Below, piece after piece: positions 31,501 to 42,245 of a stretch of DNA of 64,000 nt (positions are counted from its first letter, which is position 1; every line of letters begins with the position of its first letter). Under the pieces are notes generated by a model that worked only from the letters and a program-made list of their open reading frames with translations, was not told the DNA's origin and did no database searches. The position numbers and the translations under genes are program-made. The stretch is taken from the NCBI RefSeq assembly GCF_000143415.4, contig NW_003314262.1, forward strand, positions 3,034,519-3,098,518. Direction: 5' to 3'. This DNA comes from Selaginella moellendorffii. Its lineage: Eukaryota; Streptophyta; Lycopodiopsida; Selaginellales; Selaginellaceae.

Positions 31501-32579
31501 ACTTTGGCATATTTGGTGTCTCCACACCAATGGCTCCATGAGCCTACCTCTATGACACTTTTTACTTGTGTCTAGGTTTTTGCCAAGACCAAAGCAGTTG
31601 TTTTTCATGCCAACTATCAGTTAACATTGCACCATAGTGTTCACACACAACTCTATGCCAAAGTTGCTTTCTTTTTTGGGGAACACCTTTCCCACGACTT
31701 TAGCATGGCCCATTTTGCCATTGATGAGATACCCTTTGTTCTCATCCTTGGATCCTATGATCCCCCCCCCCCCCATCCTTCGTGGGGTACAACACACCTC
31801 AGTCCAAATGCTTCCATCAATCCTTTAGGATTATTCCTTGACTCTATTTGAGTCATCCAGCTTTTTGGACTTTGTCATCTGACGACCCATGAGGTCCTAC
31901 CTTTGAGGTGCCAGCTCACTGGAATACAACTTCTTGTATTCAAGTCCCACTCATAAGGACCATCTTTGCAAGTGTTACTCTGACACTTGATTTGTTCTCT
32001 TGGGGCAACTTTTTGCCCCTTAGGACCACTTGCCCATGAGATGAGAATACCAACTTATCCTCTGAGTACACCCCCAACTCCTTGGGTTGTTCTAGCATTC
32101 ATTAGAGGTAGCTCCGGCTACCATTTCAAGGACTCATGTTCTTTTCCATATTTGACCTCCCACTGTCATTACTTCTGGTCTCACATTTATGAGCACCAAC
32201 CTCAACTATATGAGGATAATCTTATGACTCCTTTATTACTTTAGAGTTTTTATCTTTCACGTAATCCCAACTATAGTTGTTTACCACAACTACATTAGCC
32301 AGTTGGCTACATCAAACACTCATCTGGATCACATCCTCAACTCTTCGAGGAAACCCTTATACTATTCCCAAGATCCCGAAGTTGTTCCCTTACTGGCCCC
32401 TTTTCTATCCACCACATCGCGCCCCAGTTCACATATGAACTTGAGTGGAGAGCCATGTACTCTCGATATGCAACTCCTCAAGGATAGGCCCACTTCTAGG
32501 ACCTCCCGATGCCAATATCAATAGTGATATACTTGAGCACCAATAAAAGTCAGACTAAGGAACCGCTCCGATACTAAGT
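28541..32579 (-). other. Internal region of the LTR element, no readable gag/pol
   Basis: Four kilobases of moderately AT-rich DNA with only short frames. The primer-binding site lies at about 32558-32579 on the minus strand. Two imperfect direct copies of about 190 bp (29690-29880 and 29885-30070) share cttggcggtg, cacaagccag and a catgac-type start. A poly-C run is at about 31761-31773. Confidence 0.55.
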
Positions 32580-33113
32580 TGTAAGTGACTAAATTTTCCA
32601 TTCTACTTTAGTCACTTAACCACACCTCTGACCACTTGGAGGAGTCTCACTCACAACCTCCATAAGTCCTATTCCAGACTTGGGGACTTGCTAGCCCCAA
32701 GAATGGCATCTGTACCACTCAACTGTTGCATTTGGTCCAAGTGCTCCACGTGTCTAGTCCCATGACCGACACCCAAAGGTACCACTAATAGTTCGGCCCG
32801 TTACGCTAAGGCCATGCCCATTCACCTTTGCTGCACTGGTGGTCCAATACCACTTGCATCACAGTCTCGTCTCTCCAAGACTGGACCATCCATCCACGAG
32901 TGGTCTTCCCAGATCCACTCTTTAGCATCCTTAGGATGCCCACAAACATGGGGAATAACCTTCCCCAATATCCCTTTGTTAGTTCCTATCAAGTCCTTTT
33001 TCTGTCCATGGCCATGTTTGCCAACACTACCACTAGATCAAGGCCCGTAGGCCCGGCCACTAAGTCCCATTGTCCTCTGGGACTTCTTCACCATGTGACC
33101 GTATCCTTAGTCA
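32580..33113 (-). repeat. 5' LTR, truncated to its inner 534 bp
   Basis: It is colinear with 26662-27194. It stops at the bases CCTTAGTCA, beyond which Harbinger sequence resumes. The copy at 61925-62462 ends at the same point. Confidence 0.8.
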
Positions 33114-33430
33114 AGGTATGATTTGTAGTTTTTGTTCATAATCATGTTTGGCAATAACAGGAAACAACAACAATCTTGAAAAACATAGTTTAGGCCAGTT
33201 AAGGAAGAAGTCTGGCATATAATTTGTAGAACAACTTGCAAAAGCACTACATGACAAAAATGTGAGCTTTATTAATACAATGGAAGAAAGCTAGAAGGAA
33301 ATTTATTGTCAAAATCTGAAGAAGGAAGAATTCATGAAGCATACTCTAATTATGGATAGCCAAATGGTGAAGAGTGTGGATCAAGTAGCTCAAGCTTTGT
33401 TTGCAATTGTTGATTTTTTGGTAAATTAAT
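33114..33430 (+). pseudogene. Harbinger Myb/SANT-like accessory gene, 3' part
   Basis: The bases after the LTR element encode, with interruptions, FVEQLAKALHDKNVSF, LKKEEFMKHTLIMDSQMVKS and VDQVAQALFAIVDFLVN. This is the Glu/Lys-rich coiled C-terminus usual for the accessory protein and continues the gene cut at 26661. Confidence 0.6.
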
Positions 33431-33966
33431 TCATTTTCTTATTCATGAACTTCACTTTTGTAATTTACAGCGTCGCTGATTACTATCTCTGAAGCAATGA
33501 AAAAGATGATGAACTAATGAAGATGTGATGATTTACTAGAAAATAAATTAGTTTTAGGAATAGATGATTGAGGACACCATCAATTGGTAGATTGTGTTCA
33601 ATCAACTTGTGGTTTGGACTCAAAGCCTTCTCATTTGGCATCTGGTCTTCAATCAACTCATCACTCAGATCATCAATTGGGCTTGTTTTTGCACAAAAGA
33701 AAAAAAAAAAACAAAAACAAAAAGTAATTATAATATGTTTAAGACTGCATACCATTTGTTTGCTCCTACTTGGCATTTCCAAATCCATCCACAAGAAAAT
33801 TTCCACTCACTATAGTGTAGGATCTAGTTACAAAACTTCTGTAGAGACAAAGCAAGCAAAATATGACACAATTGATCAGTTGGTTGTTGCTTATAGAAGA
33901 TCCAAAAAGCATCTCAAATAAGATTTTGAGGATGAGAGGCTTGAAGCTACTCTTCAACAACAATTA

Positions 33967-35021
33967 ATGGTGGTGTATCATCACATATACTTAGTAGTAG
34001 TTGGGAGTTTGTTGCAGCTGAACCTCTTTCAGGAGAGAGATTTCTATATCAGACAAAGGTCTTTTCACTGGTTTTGTCATTGGGTGGATAAAGTTGAAAT
34101 GCAAGATCCAACAAGGTGGAGAGAGTTCTTCAGAGTTTTCTATGAACAGTTTATGACAATTTGCAAACTTGTTACTTCATCAATGCAGACAAGCTGCCTC
34201 TTAGTTTGAAAAACATTCTATCTAGATATGTTCCTGTTGGTAAGCAAGTTGCCATTGCTTTACGAAGATTAGCTTCAAGTAATTCTTTTGCTAGTTTGGT
34301 AGAGCATTTCTGTGTTTCTTCAACAACTATCTAGAAGTATTGTCAAAAGTTCTTCGACACAACATTTTAGCATCTAGGACAATTTCTCGTGTTGCCAGTA
34401 GATCTGTCAGTAGTAAAAATAAGTTTTGAGAGTCTTCATAACTTCCCAAATTGCTATGGTGCAATTGACAGCATGCATTTTGAGATTAAACTTCCTAAAA
34501 ATGCTTTTGTAAGTGATTATTATAATAAGGACAAGGCTTACTCAATTGTCATGCAAGCAATTGTGGATAGTGAAGCAACGTTCCTGGATATTCAAGTTGG
34601 AAATCCTAGGAGTTGCAACAACATAACTGTTTTGAGGAAGAGTTCATTCTACAAAAGGGCTCAATCAATTGAGATTTTTAATGGACAAGTAGTCTCAAGA
34701 GGCCAATACCAGTTTTGGGAGTACATCATCGGAGACTCAAGATACTATGAGCTTTCGTGATTGGTTATACCATTTCCATATGCAAATGGAACTAAATGGA
34801 AAGAAGCATTCAACTTTTACTTGTTGTCTTTGAGAATGGTATGTGAAAGAAGTTTTGGATTGCTTAAAGATCATTGGAGGATATTTAGGAAGCTAATTGA
34901 AGTTGAGACCATCACTCAGTTAATAGTTTCCATTAAAACAACTTACATTTTGCATAACTTCATTATTGATACAGGTGACATAGGGGAAATATACATTGAG
35001 CCTGAGTTAGTGACTTATTGA
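33967..35021 (+). pseudogene. Harbinger (HARBI1-like) DDE transposase remnant
   Basis: The N-terminal helical region is at 33967-34209 (FRVFYEQFMTICKLV). The catalytic domain runs in a single frame from 34389 to 35021, broken by one TGA at 34758-34760. Catalytic positions are visible as GAIDSMHFEI (first Asp), IIGDSRYYELS (second Asp) and CERSFGLLKDHWRI (Glu with the family RWRI-type motif). DKAYSIVMQAIVD and HNFIIDTGD also fit. Further stops separate the N-terminal part, so it is inactive as it stands. Confidence 0.85.
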
Positions 35022-35417
35022 CCACAAGGCCGGCAATTGAAGCCTCATGTTGCTACTACAAATCTTAGAAACATTCTCACTAATTATGTAGTAGACTTAA
35101 ACAAATCCACTTGAAGCTCACGAATTTTTTTATCTAGCTACAAGTATCTTTAACGTATTGATTTGCATACTTATTGATACGGCAACAACTGCAACAACAA
35201 TTGCAGCAACCACATAAACCACAGTTGTTGCCTTGTCCATTGCACATGAACCCTAATGATGTGGTATTAATCAATGACAAATTAGCATTGACTCAGTAGT
35301 AACTTGATTTTAGAATATTCTAGAATAATCTAACATGGATGATGGTTACATATATAGTGCCACTGTCATTTTATCAACATCACCATTAACAAAATGATGG
35401 TGATGGTCACATGTGCA

Positions 35418-36975
35418 ATGTCTATTAGCCATATAAGGTATCTAAATAGGTAGTGCCACCACACTTTGATTACCATTTGATTTTCTATAAGAGTTAAAAT
35501 TAACTATTAAACACTTTATTAAATCAATCTATTTATTCTTTGGTCATATTGATTCTTCTAGAGTCCTCCTCTCTATTATCCCATAAAGATTTACTAAACT
35601 TTTTAAGGTTTTAAATACAATTATTTTATGATTTTACCCACCTTTGGATATGTTAACATCAGATATAACTAATACTTCAAACATGTAATTTTTCAAGAGG
35701 GTGAGATGGTTTTTACATCATTCCACTTTAAGTCCTTAAGTTTTAGATTGTCTCAACACATTCATATGTAGACTTCTGCCCAACCACTGCTATATACACA
35801 CCTTTAGCTCAATTTTTGGAATTTAGGGATTTGTCTTACACCAAGTTATTTTTTAATTTTTATTTCCCTATTTTCTTATTGACAACTATTAAAAATCCTT
35901 TTTTCATAGTTTTCTTTTAGTTTTGTTCTTCTTATTTTAGTGTCAAAAGAAACAAAATATTATCTAGAGAAATTTGGACCAACATATGTCATCTTAATAT
36001 ATCACATGATTTTCCTAGCTAACTAATAAAGTTAGACCTAAGACTACTCATATACGAAATATAACCTTCTAAATTTAAATTTCCTAGGAACTTATCTTAG
36101 TACTATTCTAGCTCAAAAATTAAAAAAATGTGCACTTTTATTTATAATCCCTTCCCTCCTTATTTGAACTTCAACTCTCAAATTATTTCTTTTAATTATT
36201 TACAAAAATTTCCTACTTTCTCTTTTTTGCCATAAATGTTTTTTTTATTTCTTCAAGAGAATGGGGTACAAGAGATGGACGAGAGTCTAGCCTTGAGGAT
36301 GAGTGATAATGGTAGTCAAATAAAAATGACATAGATTATAGAGTGAGTATAAGTGTAGCAATGCCAAAAGGAACATCTAACCCTAATGGAATGAAATCAA
36401 AGTGTAGTGAAGTGAGTATAAATAGAATAAGTCAAAGAAAAACCAATGTTTTAAAAGTTTTCTTCTTTCAAAGATGGTTTAAAAATGATGTGGAGATAAA
36501 ATAGAATGACTTTATCCTTTCTACTAGACATAACTAAGAGATCATGATTCTCAATTAATGCAATGTTAATCACAAATTTTCTTTTGCCAATTTGCTAGTT
36601 TACCTTGTCTATTTGACCATTTTTACCTTAGCCTTACCTAAGTTCCCTTGCCAAGGTTCCATCCTATTATACTAATTCCAGCTTGGTCCTGCTTAAGTTC
36701 AACTACTTACTACATAAGTAACAAAGTGTTAACTAATTCTTTAGAAGTTCTAAACTCTATCCCAATCCTCCTCTTTGGGTTAAACATGATTTAAGGTTTA
36801 ACTACACTCCCCGAAGGCACAAATAACCAAACACACTAAGCACTGAAGGGAAATATCACAGCCTAATTACCTAATATAAATACCTCAATTCCCCGTATGC
36901 ATCCCAAAGGGAAGGCCTAAGCCCCTAAAAAGGGGCAAGGACCAATAAGCCTCATAGTACATAAGTGGGGCACCA
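35418..36975. other. AT-rich DNA, no gene seen
   Basis: Only short, stop-rich frames are present. I see no tandem or inverted structure. Confidence 0.4.
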
Positions 36976-38575
36976 TGTAAAACAAAAATCCCTAAACCCT
37001 AAAGTGGAGTCGAAAAGGTGTTATAGCTCTTGATTTTCCAAGTTGAACCTTTTGGTCCAAATATGTTACGTTTGTTAGACTTCCACTTCTACCACTACCA
37101 GGGAGTGGAGGAATAAGCATGAAGCAATCGGTGAATGAGTCTCTAATACTAACATATAGCAAGTGTCATGACACATGGAAATGTCAGGAACAAGTCCGAA
37201 AAAAAGTCCGAGAAGGAGTCTGAGAAGGAGTCTGAAATGGAGTCCGAGAAGGAGTCCAAGAAGGAATTTGAGATGGAGTCCACTATAGACCCGAGATGGA
37301 CCCAAGATAGAGTTTGAGATGGAGTCTGATATAGATCTGAGATGGAGATCGAGATGGAGTCTAAGATGGATCCGAGATGGACTTGAGATAGAGTCCAAGA
37401 TGGACTCAAAATAGAGTCCCAAGAGGTAGTCTGAGATGGAGTCCAATATGGATCTGAGATAGACCCAAGATGGAGATTGAGACTAGGTCTGTGGTCGAGT
37501 CCAAGGTCGAGTCGAGGTTGAGACCAAGACCGAGACTGAGACCCAGATTGAGTAAGAGAACGAGACCAAGTCTAAGTGTAAATCTGAGGGTGAAAGCTCA
37601 AAGTGATCATCTCTTAAACCCTAGGGAGTTTAGTGAGCTCCAAAAGTATAGTAGGGGAAAGACTCTAGTGGAGCCAATTTGGCAAGAAAAGGCTAATGTA
37701 ACCAAGGAAGGTTATACCCATGTGGTGGGTGATGATATAACCACTGAGAAGTCTAATGTTAAAGTGAATATAAATGGAAAAATGGGGTAACTTGGTGAAG
37801 TGTTCAAGAGCCGCTTTTAACTCCCTCGGAAAATAGAATAGTCAATGCTCCTAATCCAAGTGTGAATGGCACTACCTACTTGGATACCTAGTGTGGCTCA
37901 TCCGAACCTCGCTCTACCCACATGGTTAAGGCACCTAAAGGTGGAAGGTGGAAAGAGTACCTACAAGACTTGCATAAAGCCACAATGTTTCGAAATATTG
38001 TCCCAAAATCCTGGATTGTGGAAGGGAAAAAGATCTTGCATAGTGACTAAAGGCATGGTCAAATGGTGAGGATGTTCCAGAGGTCAATGGGACTTAATGA
38101 TCAGGCCCTCAAGCTATGACTCAATGGCAATATTAGTGAGCATGGCCGTGTTTGGAGAAGGACTTGGTAGAGACTAAAAAAAGGATATTGGGGAAAGATG
38201 TTCCCCGTCTCTAAGCATCTTAAGGGTGCTAAAGTGTGGTCAAGGGATGACTACTCATGGATGGGTGGCCTAGTTTTTGAGAGATAGGATTGTGATATAA
38301 ATAGTTTTGGACTATTGATGTGACAAAGGTGAATGGACATGGCCTTAGCGTAACGGGCTGACATATTAATGGTACCTTTGGGTGTCAAATATGAGATTGG
38401 ACATGTGGAACACTTGAATCAAATGCCAAGGCTAAGTGGCATAAATGCTATTCTCAGTGCTAGCATATCTCCAAGTTAAGAACAAAACTTATAAAGGTCA
38501 AGAGTGAGACTCTTTTAAGTGGTCAAAGATGTGATAAAATGACTAAAATAGAATGGAAAATTTAATTGCTTACCA
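36976..38575 (+). repeat. Solo LTR, same family, opposite orientation
   Basis: It begins TGTAAAACAAAAATCCC and ends GAATGGAAAATTTAATTGC followed by TTACCA, the sense strand of the same LTR. The minisatellite is present in diverged form (about 37190-37580, gagatggagtcc-type units). Flanking CACCA and CTCCA match at four of five bases, compatible with an old target duplication. Confidence 0.75.
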
Positions 38576-39220
38576 CTCCACTTAAGCCATGAGCACCACA
38601 ATCAATTTCCCTTTTTGAGGTAGTAGTTACTTTTAAGCACTTTCTTGATGAGCCTTTTTAGCACACTTGAAGCCCATAATTACTCCCACCTAAGCCTACT
38701 AACCCCTAGTCTCAACCCCAACTCAGTTTGGAAGCACCACTATTCAATATTGGGTTTTAAACTTAGTCTCGGACCTAATCTTGGATCTTAAACTTAATTT
38801 CATCTGATAAATTCTTTATCATTCTGATTGTAATTTTAGGGGATTCTCTAGCTTACAACACCCCAATGAGTTGGTTCCTTACAACTCTACCACCCATAGA
38901 AAAAGTTCAATGCCCACATTGAACAAACCTATTAATCCTACAACTTGTTGACCTTGACTCTAGGGCATTCTCACTTAATGGAGCCTCCTTAGCCAGGAGC
39001 TCATGACAACAAGACTATACACCTCCCTTACCTCACCCTAGTAGGGGGTTGCCAATGGGACTTGAACTCCTTAGGACTTAAACTCAACCTTCATAAAATA
39101 TGTTTAAGGATTTGACATCTTCTCAAGAGAGTTGGCTGAAGCTTCTTATGCTTGGTCTACTTAATTAAACCCATGCTAACTAGCTTACCTTTAGTGTGCC
39201 TTCGAAACCCACATTACTCT
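38576..39220. repeat. Decayed internal fragment of the same LTR family
   Basis: Bases around 38870-38930 (acaactctaccacccatag, aagttcaatgcc, cattgaac) resemble 28539-28585 of the LTR element's interior. Further weak matches follow to about 39050. Confidence 0.45.
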
Positions 39221-41500
39221 ACTAGATCTTGAGCATTTGCTAGGTTCTCTTTTGCCTCCCATGTTGCTATGTTTAGTGGAAACATTTTCTATTTCATATG
39301 GAACTCTTTCACCTTGTGTCTTTGTCATTTACTCTTACTCACATTGAGGATGGCCTAAACTTCATATTCCTCATCATTTTGGATAACCTCGGGTAAGGGT
39401 CTCATTTAGTTTTTGCGAAACGGGTCCTCAAAGTATGGCTTGAGTAAATTGATATGGGACACATAGTGCATCCTTCCCATTTCTTAAGGACATTTGAGAT
39501 GGTAAGCCACTTTATCAATTCAGGCCTTACTCCCATAAGATCCTGCAAACATGCTTAAAAAACTTAAGATCACTTCATTCTAGAAATATATACATTTTAC
39601 CTTTGGGTTAATTTTTTACTAATTCTATTTGATAATTTTAGGTTTTTGATGTTTCAGCCATACCTTCTCCCCAAGTTGGAACTCTATGTCTTCACATTTC
39701 TTGTTCACATATTTAGTTTGCCTCTGTTAAGCTCGTTTCAAGGAATTCTTCATTAAATTCCAAATGTTAAGTCTTTCTACTATTAATGCCTCCATTATAG
39801 GTAACTCTCTATGATACTCAACATGCTGAGTTTTACAAGACATTCAATAGTTTACCCATTAATAACTTCCTATGGACTCACCTTGATACTCAAATATGGT
39901 GAGTTGTTATAATAGATTTTCACAATCCTAAATAACCTACCCAATCCGTTTAGTGTTTAAAGATAATCTTTTAATTGCCTATTTAACTTTTCTGTTTGTT
40001 CATCTATCAAGAAGTGTTATTACTACAATATTTGACTCCATACTTAATACATATCTAGGAGTGATAGGCCATATTGAATTTTAACTTGGTGCAATATTGC
40101 TTTAGAAGAGTTCTCTAGAACTTATTAGTGAAAGTTTTATCTAAATCTAAAATAATTTCTTTTGGCCTTTCCTACACCAAACCATTTGTTCAAAAAACAA
40201 CTTTGCCACACCTTTCGTATTCAATTCTATTATAATGGGTATAAAATGTGCCATTTTTGAAAATTGATCCACCACTACAAATATAACATTAAACCTTTAA
40301 CTTAGGGGGAGTCCTACAATAAAGTCTATTCTAAGACATTTTTATGAACGATCTAGGATTTTAAAGCTTTGCAAAAAGTTCTCACTAGCCTTAGTCATGG
40401 CTTTCACTTGCTTATATGTTGGCCATGTTTTTATAAAGTCTTAAATATCCTTAATTATATATAGTGAGTGATATATTCTTTAGAGCAAACCCATTATTTT
40501 GGGCATTTCACCATGTTTTATAAAAAATTTATCATAACATTATTTTAAAACTACTTTCCTTAATTCACCTTGTTTATAGAACATATACTCTTATCTATTT
40601 ATAATAAATAAGTTTATTATGTTTTACATACCTAATTTTTAGCAGCTCACTTTATTGTTAAGAATTTTATGCCTCTTTGTTTCTTAGCAACACCTCCTAT
40701 TCTTTAGCAACACCTTATATTTTGCACCAATACTTACTGTGCTAGACCATTATCCTTATATATCTTTTACACATCGTTCTAGAAGGTTGTTGTTGCACTA
40801 AATGTTAAGTTCATTTTACCACTTAGAGTATTTGCCATGATATTGCTCTTTTTGGGTTTATAAAATATTTCACAATTGAATTTAGCCAAAGCATTCACCT
40901 ATCAATCTTGTTTCCTTTAAAGTTAAGTTTAAAGGTGTTCCCAACTTTTTGTCACTTTTCATTAAGAGTAAGCACAAAAATGTTATCTTAGTTCCTTTAG
41001 TATTATAGACACTAAGTTCAAGTAAGAGTCTTTGGCCTTATATTACTCTACTTTTAGATTTTAGGCCTCCACTCTAAATTGTTCTCCTTAGGCATTTGGT
41101 AATATCATTAGGTTTCTACATTATCCATGCAAAGTTAGCATAAACCAATTGAACCAATCCATTCTGAAGATCATATCAAATCTTGCCATATCCAAAATAG
41201 TGAAATCCATGTCCACTTTTTAGATCCCTACTTCAACCTTTATTTGTTGAAGTACCTCATTGGTGCTTTGGTTACCTTGAATAAACTATATAATCCTTGG
41301 TTCTCTTAGCCATTGCACCATTAGTCTAGTTTGCCGGCTTATGTTTGTAGCCACAAAATTATTTTAAGCACTTGTGTCAATAAGAATCTTAACAGAGTTA
41401 CTTTTGAGCTTCCCTTGGGGGCTAATAAATATCACAAGTGATTTTTTACCAAAGTTGCTCATGTAATGAATAACTTTGAGTTAGGGACTAAAATACATAC
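39221..41500 (-). pseudogene. Ty3/gypsy pol remnant: protease and integrase, RT missing
   Basis: Read on the minus strand with many stops and shifts. Protease-like sequence (ILIDT, then FDMIFRMDWFNWF) is at about 41110-41400. Integrase sequence follows at about 39940-40440 with IDFIVGLPLS, VVVDQFSKMAHFIPI, KEIILDLDKTFTNKF and a final QRQTKYVNKKCEDIEFQLGE, VWLK at about 39650-39740. Little more than 600 bp separates protease from integrase, so the reverse transcriptase and RNase H have been deleted. Confidence 0.8.
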
Positions 41501-41694
41501 CTTAGTTTAGACTTCACCCAAGGTTACTAACCCTTAATTCTAACTTGGTTTGAGAGCACCACTAGAGAGTGCCTTCAAAACTAACCTCACTATCTTTATT
41601 ATACTTTTGGAATCCTTTATAGTCCTTTGCCCATAAAATTTTACCCTAACAAGTCTTAGATTCAATTTGGACTCAGTTTTAAACTGTAAACAAC

Positions 41695-41880
41695 TAAAGA
41701 GAACCACTTGAGAGATGATCTATTAAAGTTCAAATATATAAAGAAAGAGCTTATGAATAAGAGTGCACCTTTTTTTTGAATCGATTAAGGGTCTTATAAT
41801 ATTTGGGGTTAAGTGTCCTTAGGTTTGAATAGTATTGCCTAAATGACCTCATGAGAAGTCCAAATCCAAAAGCTTATATT
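41695..41880. repeat. Dispersed repeat B, copy 1
   Basis: It carries the ordered blocks acttgagagatgatctatt, gttcaaatata, aagagcttatgaata, atatttggggttaag, ccttaggtttgaatagtatt and aaaagcttat. The same order recurs at 42106-42245 and 51683-51870. Confidence 0.75.
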
Positions 41881-41920
41881 GAGTATTAGATATTAATTGG
41901 CTTCACACTATATATTGAGA

Positions 41921-42012
41921 TTGACATCTGATAAATTTAATTTGCCTCCAGTTGGGCCCTACTCTTCAGAGATTAATATCTGGCAGATCTAATTTACCTC
42001 TAATTGGGTTCA
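41921..42012. repeat. Imperfect tandem duplication, about 50 bp units
   Basis: Two adjacent segments share gatt-ac/atatctg-taaa/gatctaatttgcctc-agttggg-type sequence with scattered differences. Confidence 0.65.
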
Positions 42013-42105
42013 ACTTGAGGGGTAGGGTGTCAAGAGAGTAGGGATCTCAAGAGAGTTGTGGCTCCCAACTTTGGAAACATGGTGAATTATAATCAACCAA
42101 ATAGA

Positions 42106-42245
42106 ACAACTTGAGAGATAATCTATTAGGGTTCAAATATAAAGGGCCCATGGATAAAAGTTTTTCCAATCTATTAATTTTTTAAAGATATTTAGTGTTA
42201 AACATCCTTGGGTTTGAATAGTATTAGAAATCCAAAAGCTTATAA
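42106..42245. repeat. Dispersed repeat B, copy 2
   Basis: It has the same block order as 41695-41880, shortened by small deletions. Confidence 0.7.

Larger units (their letters stand above)
26662..33113 (-). mobile_element. LTR retroelement inserted in the Harbinger transposon
   Basis: A 1,879-bp LTR (26662-28540) and a 534-bp piece of the same LTR (32580-33113) flank 4.0 kb of internal DNA. Reading on the minus strand the right copy is the 5' LTR: it ends ACTTACA and is followed at once by ACTTAGTATCGGAGCGG, close to the initiator-Met tRNA primer-binding site of plant gypsy elements. The outer part of that 5' LTR is missing, which also explains why no target duplication is visible. I find no convincing gag or pol in the internal part, so it may be a non-autonomous large derivative or too decayed to read. 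Confidence 0.75.
25973..35417 (+). mobile_element. PIF/Harbinger-type DNA transposon, split by an LTR element
   Basis: The ends are a perfect 15-bp terminal inverted repeat, TGCACATGTGACCAT at 25973-25987 and its complement at 35403-35417, with weaker similarity continuing inward. Inside are the two genes typical of the superfamily: a Myb/SANT-like accessory protein and a DDE transposase, both broken. An LTR element occupies 26662-33113 within the accessory gene; without it the transposon is about 3.0 kb, a normal size. A clear 3-bp target duplication could not be fixed. The TIR assignment is an inference; the two coding remnants are the stronger evidence. Confidence 0.7.

Noticed and set aside
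25973-35417. A 3-bp target duplication for the Harbinger element
   Set aside because: ATG occurs near both ends but not in equivalent register and is not the usual TWA, so I do not claim it.
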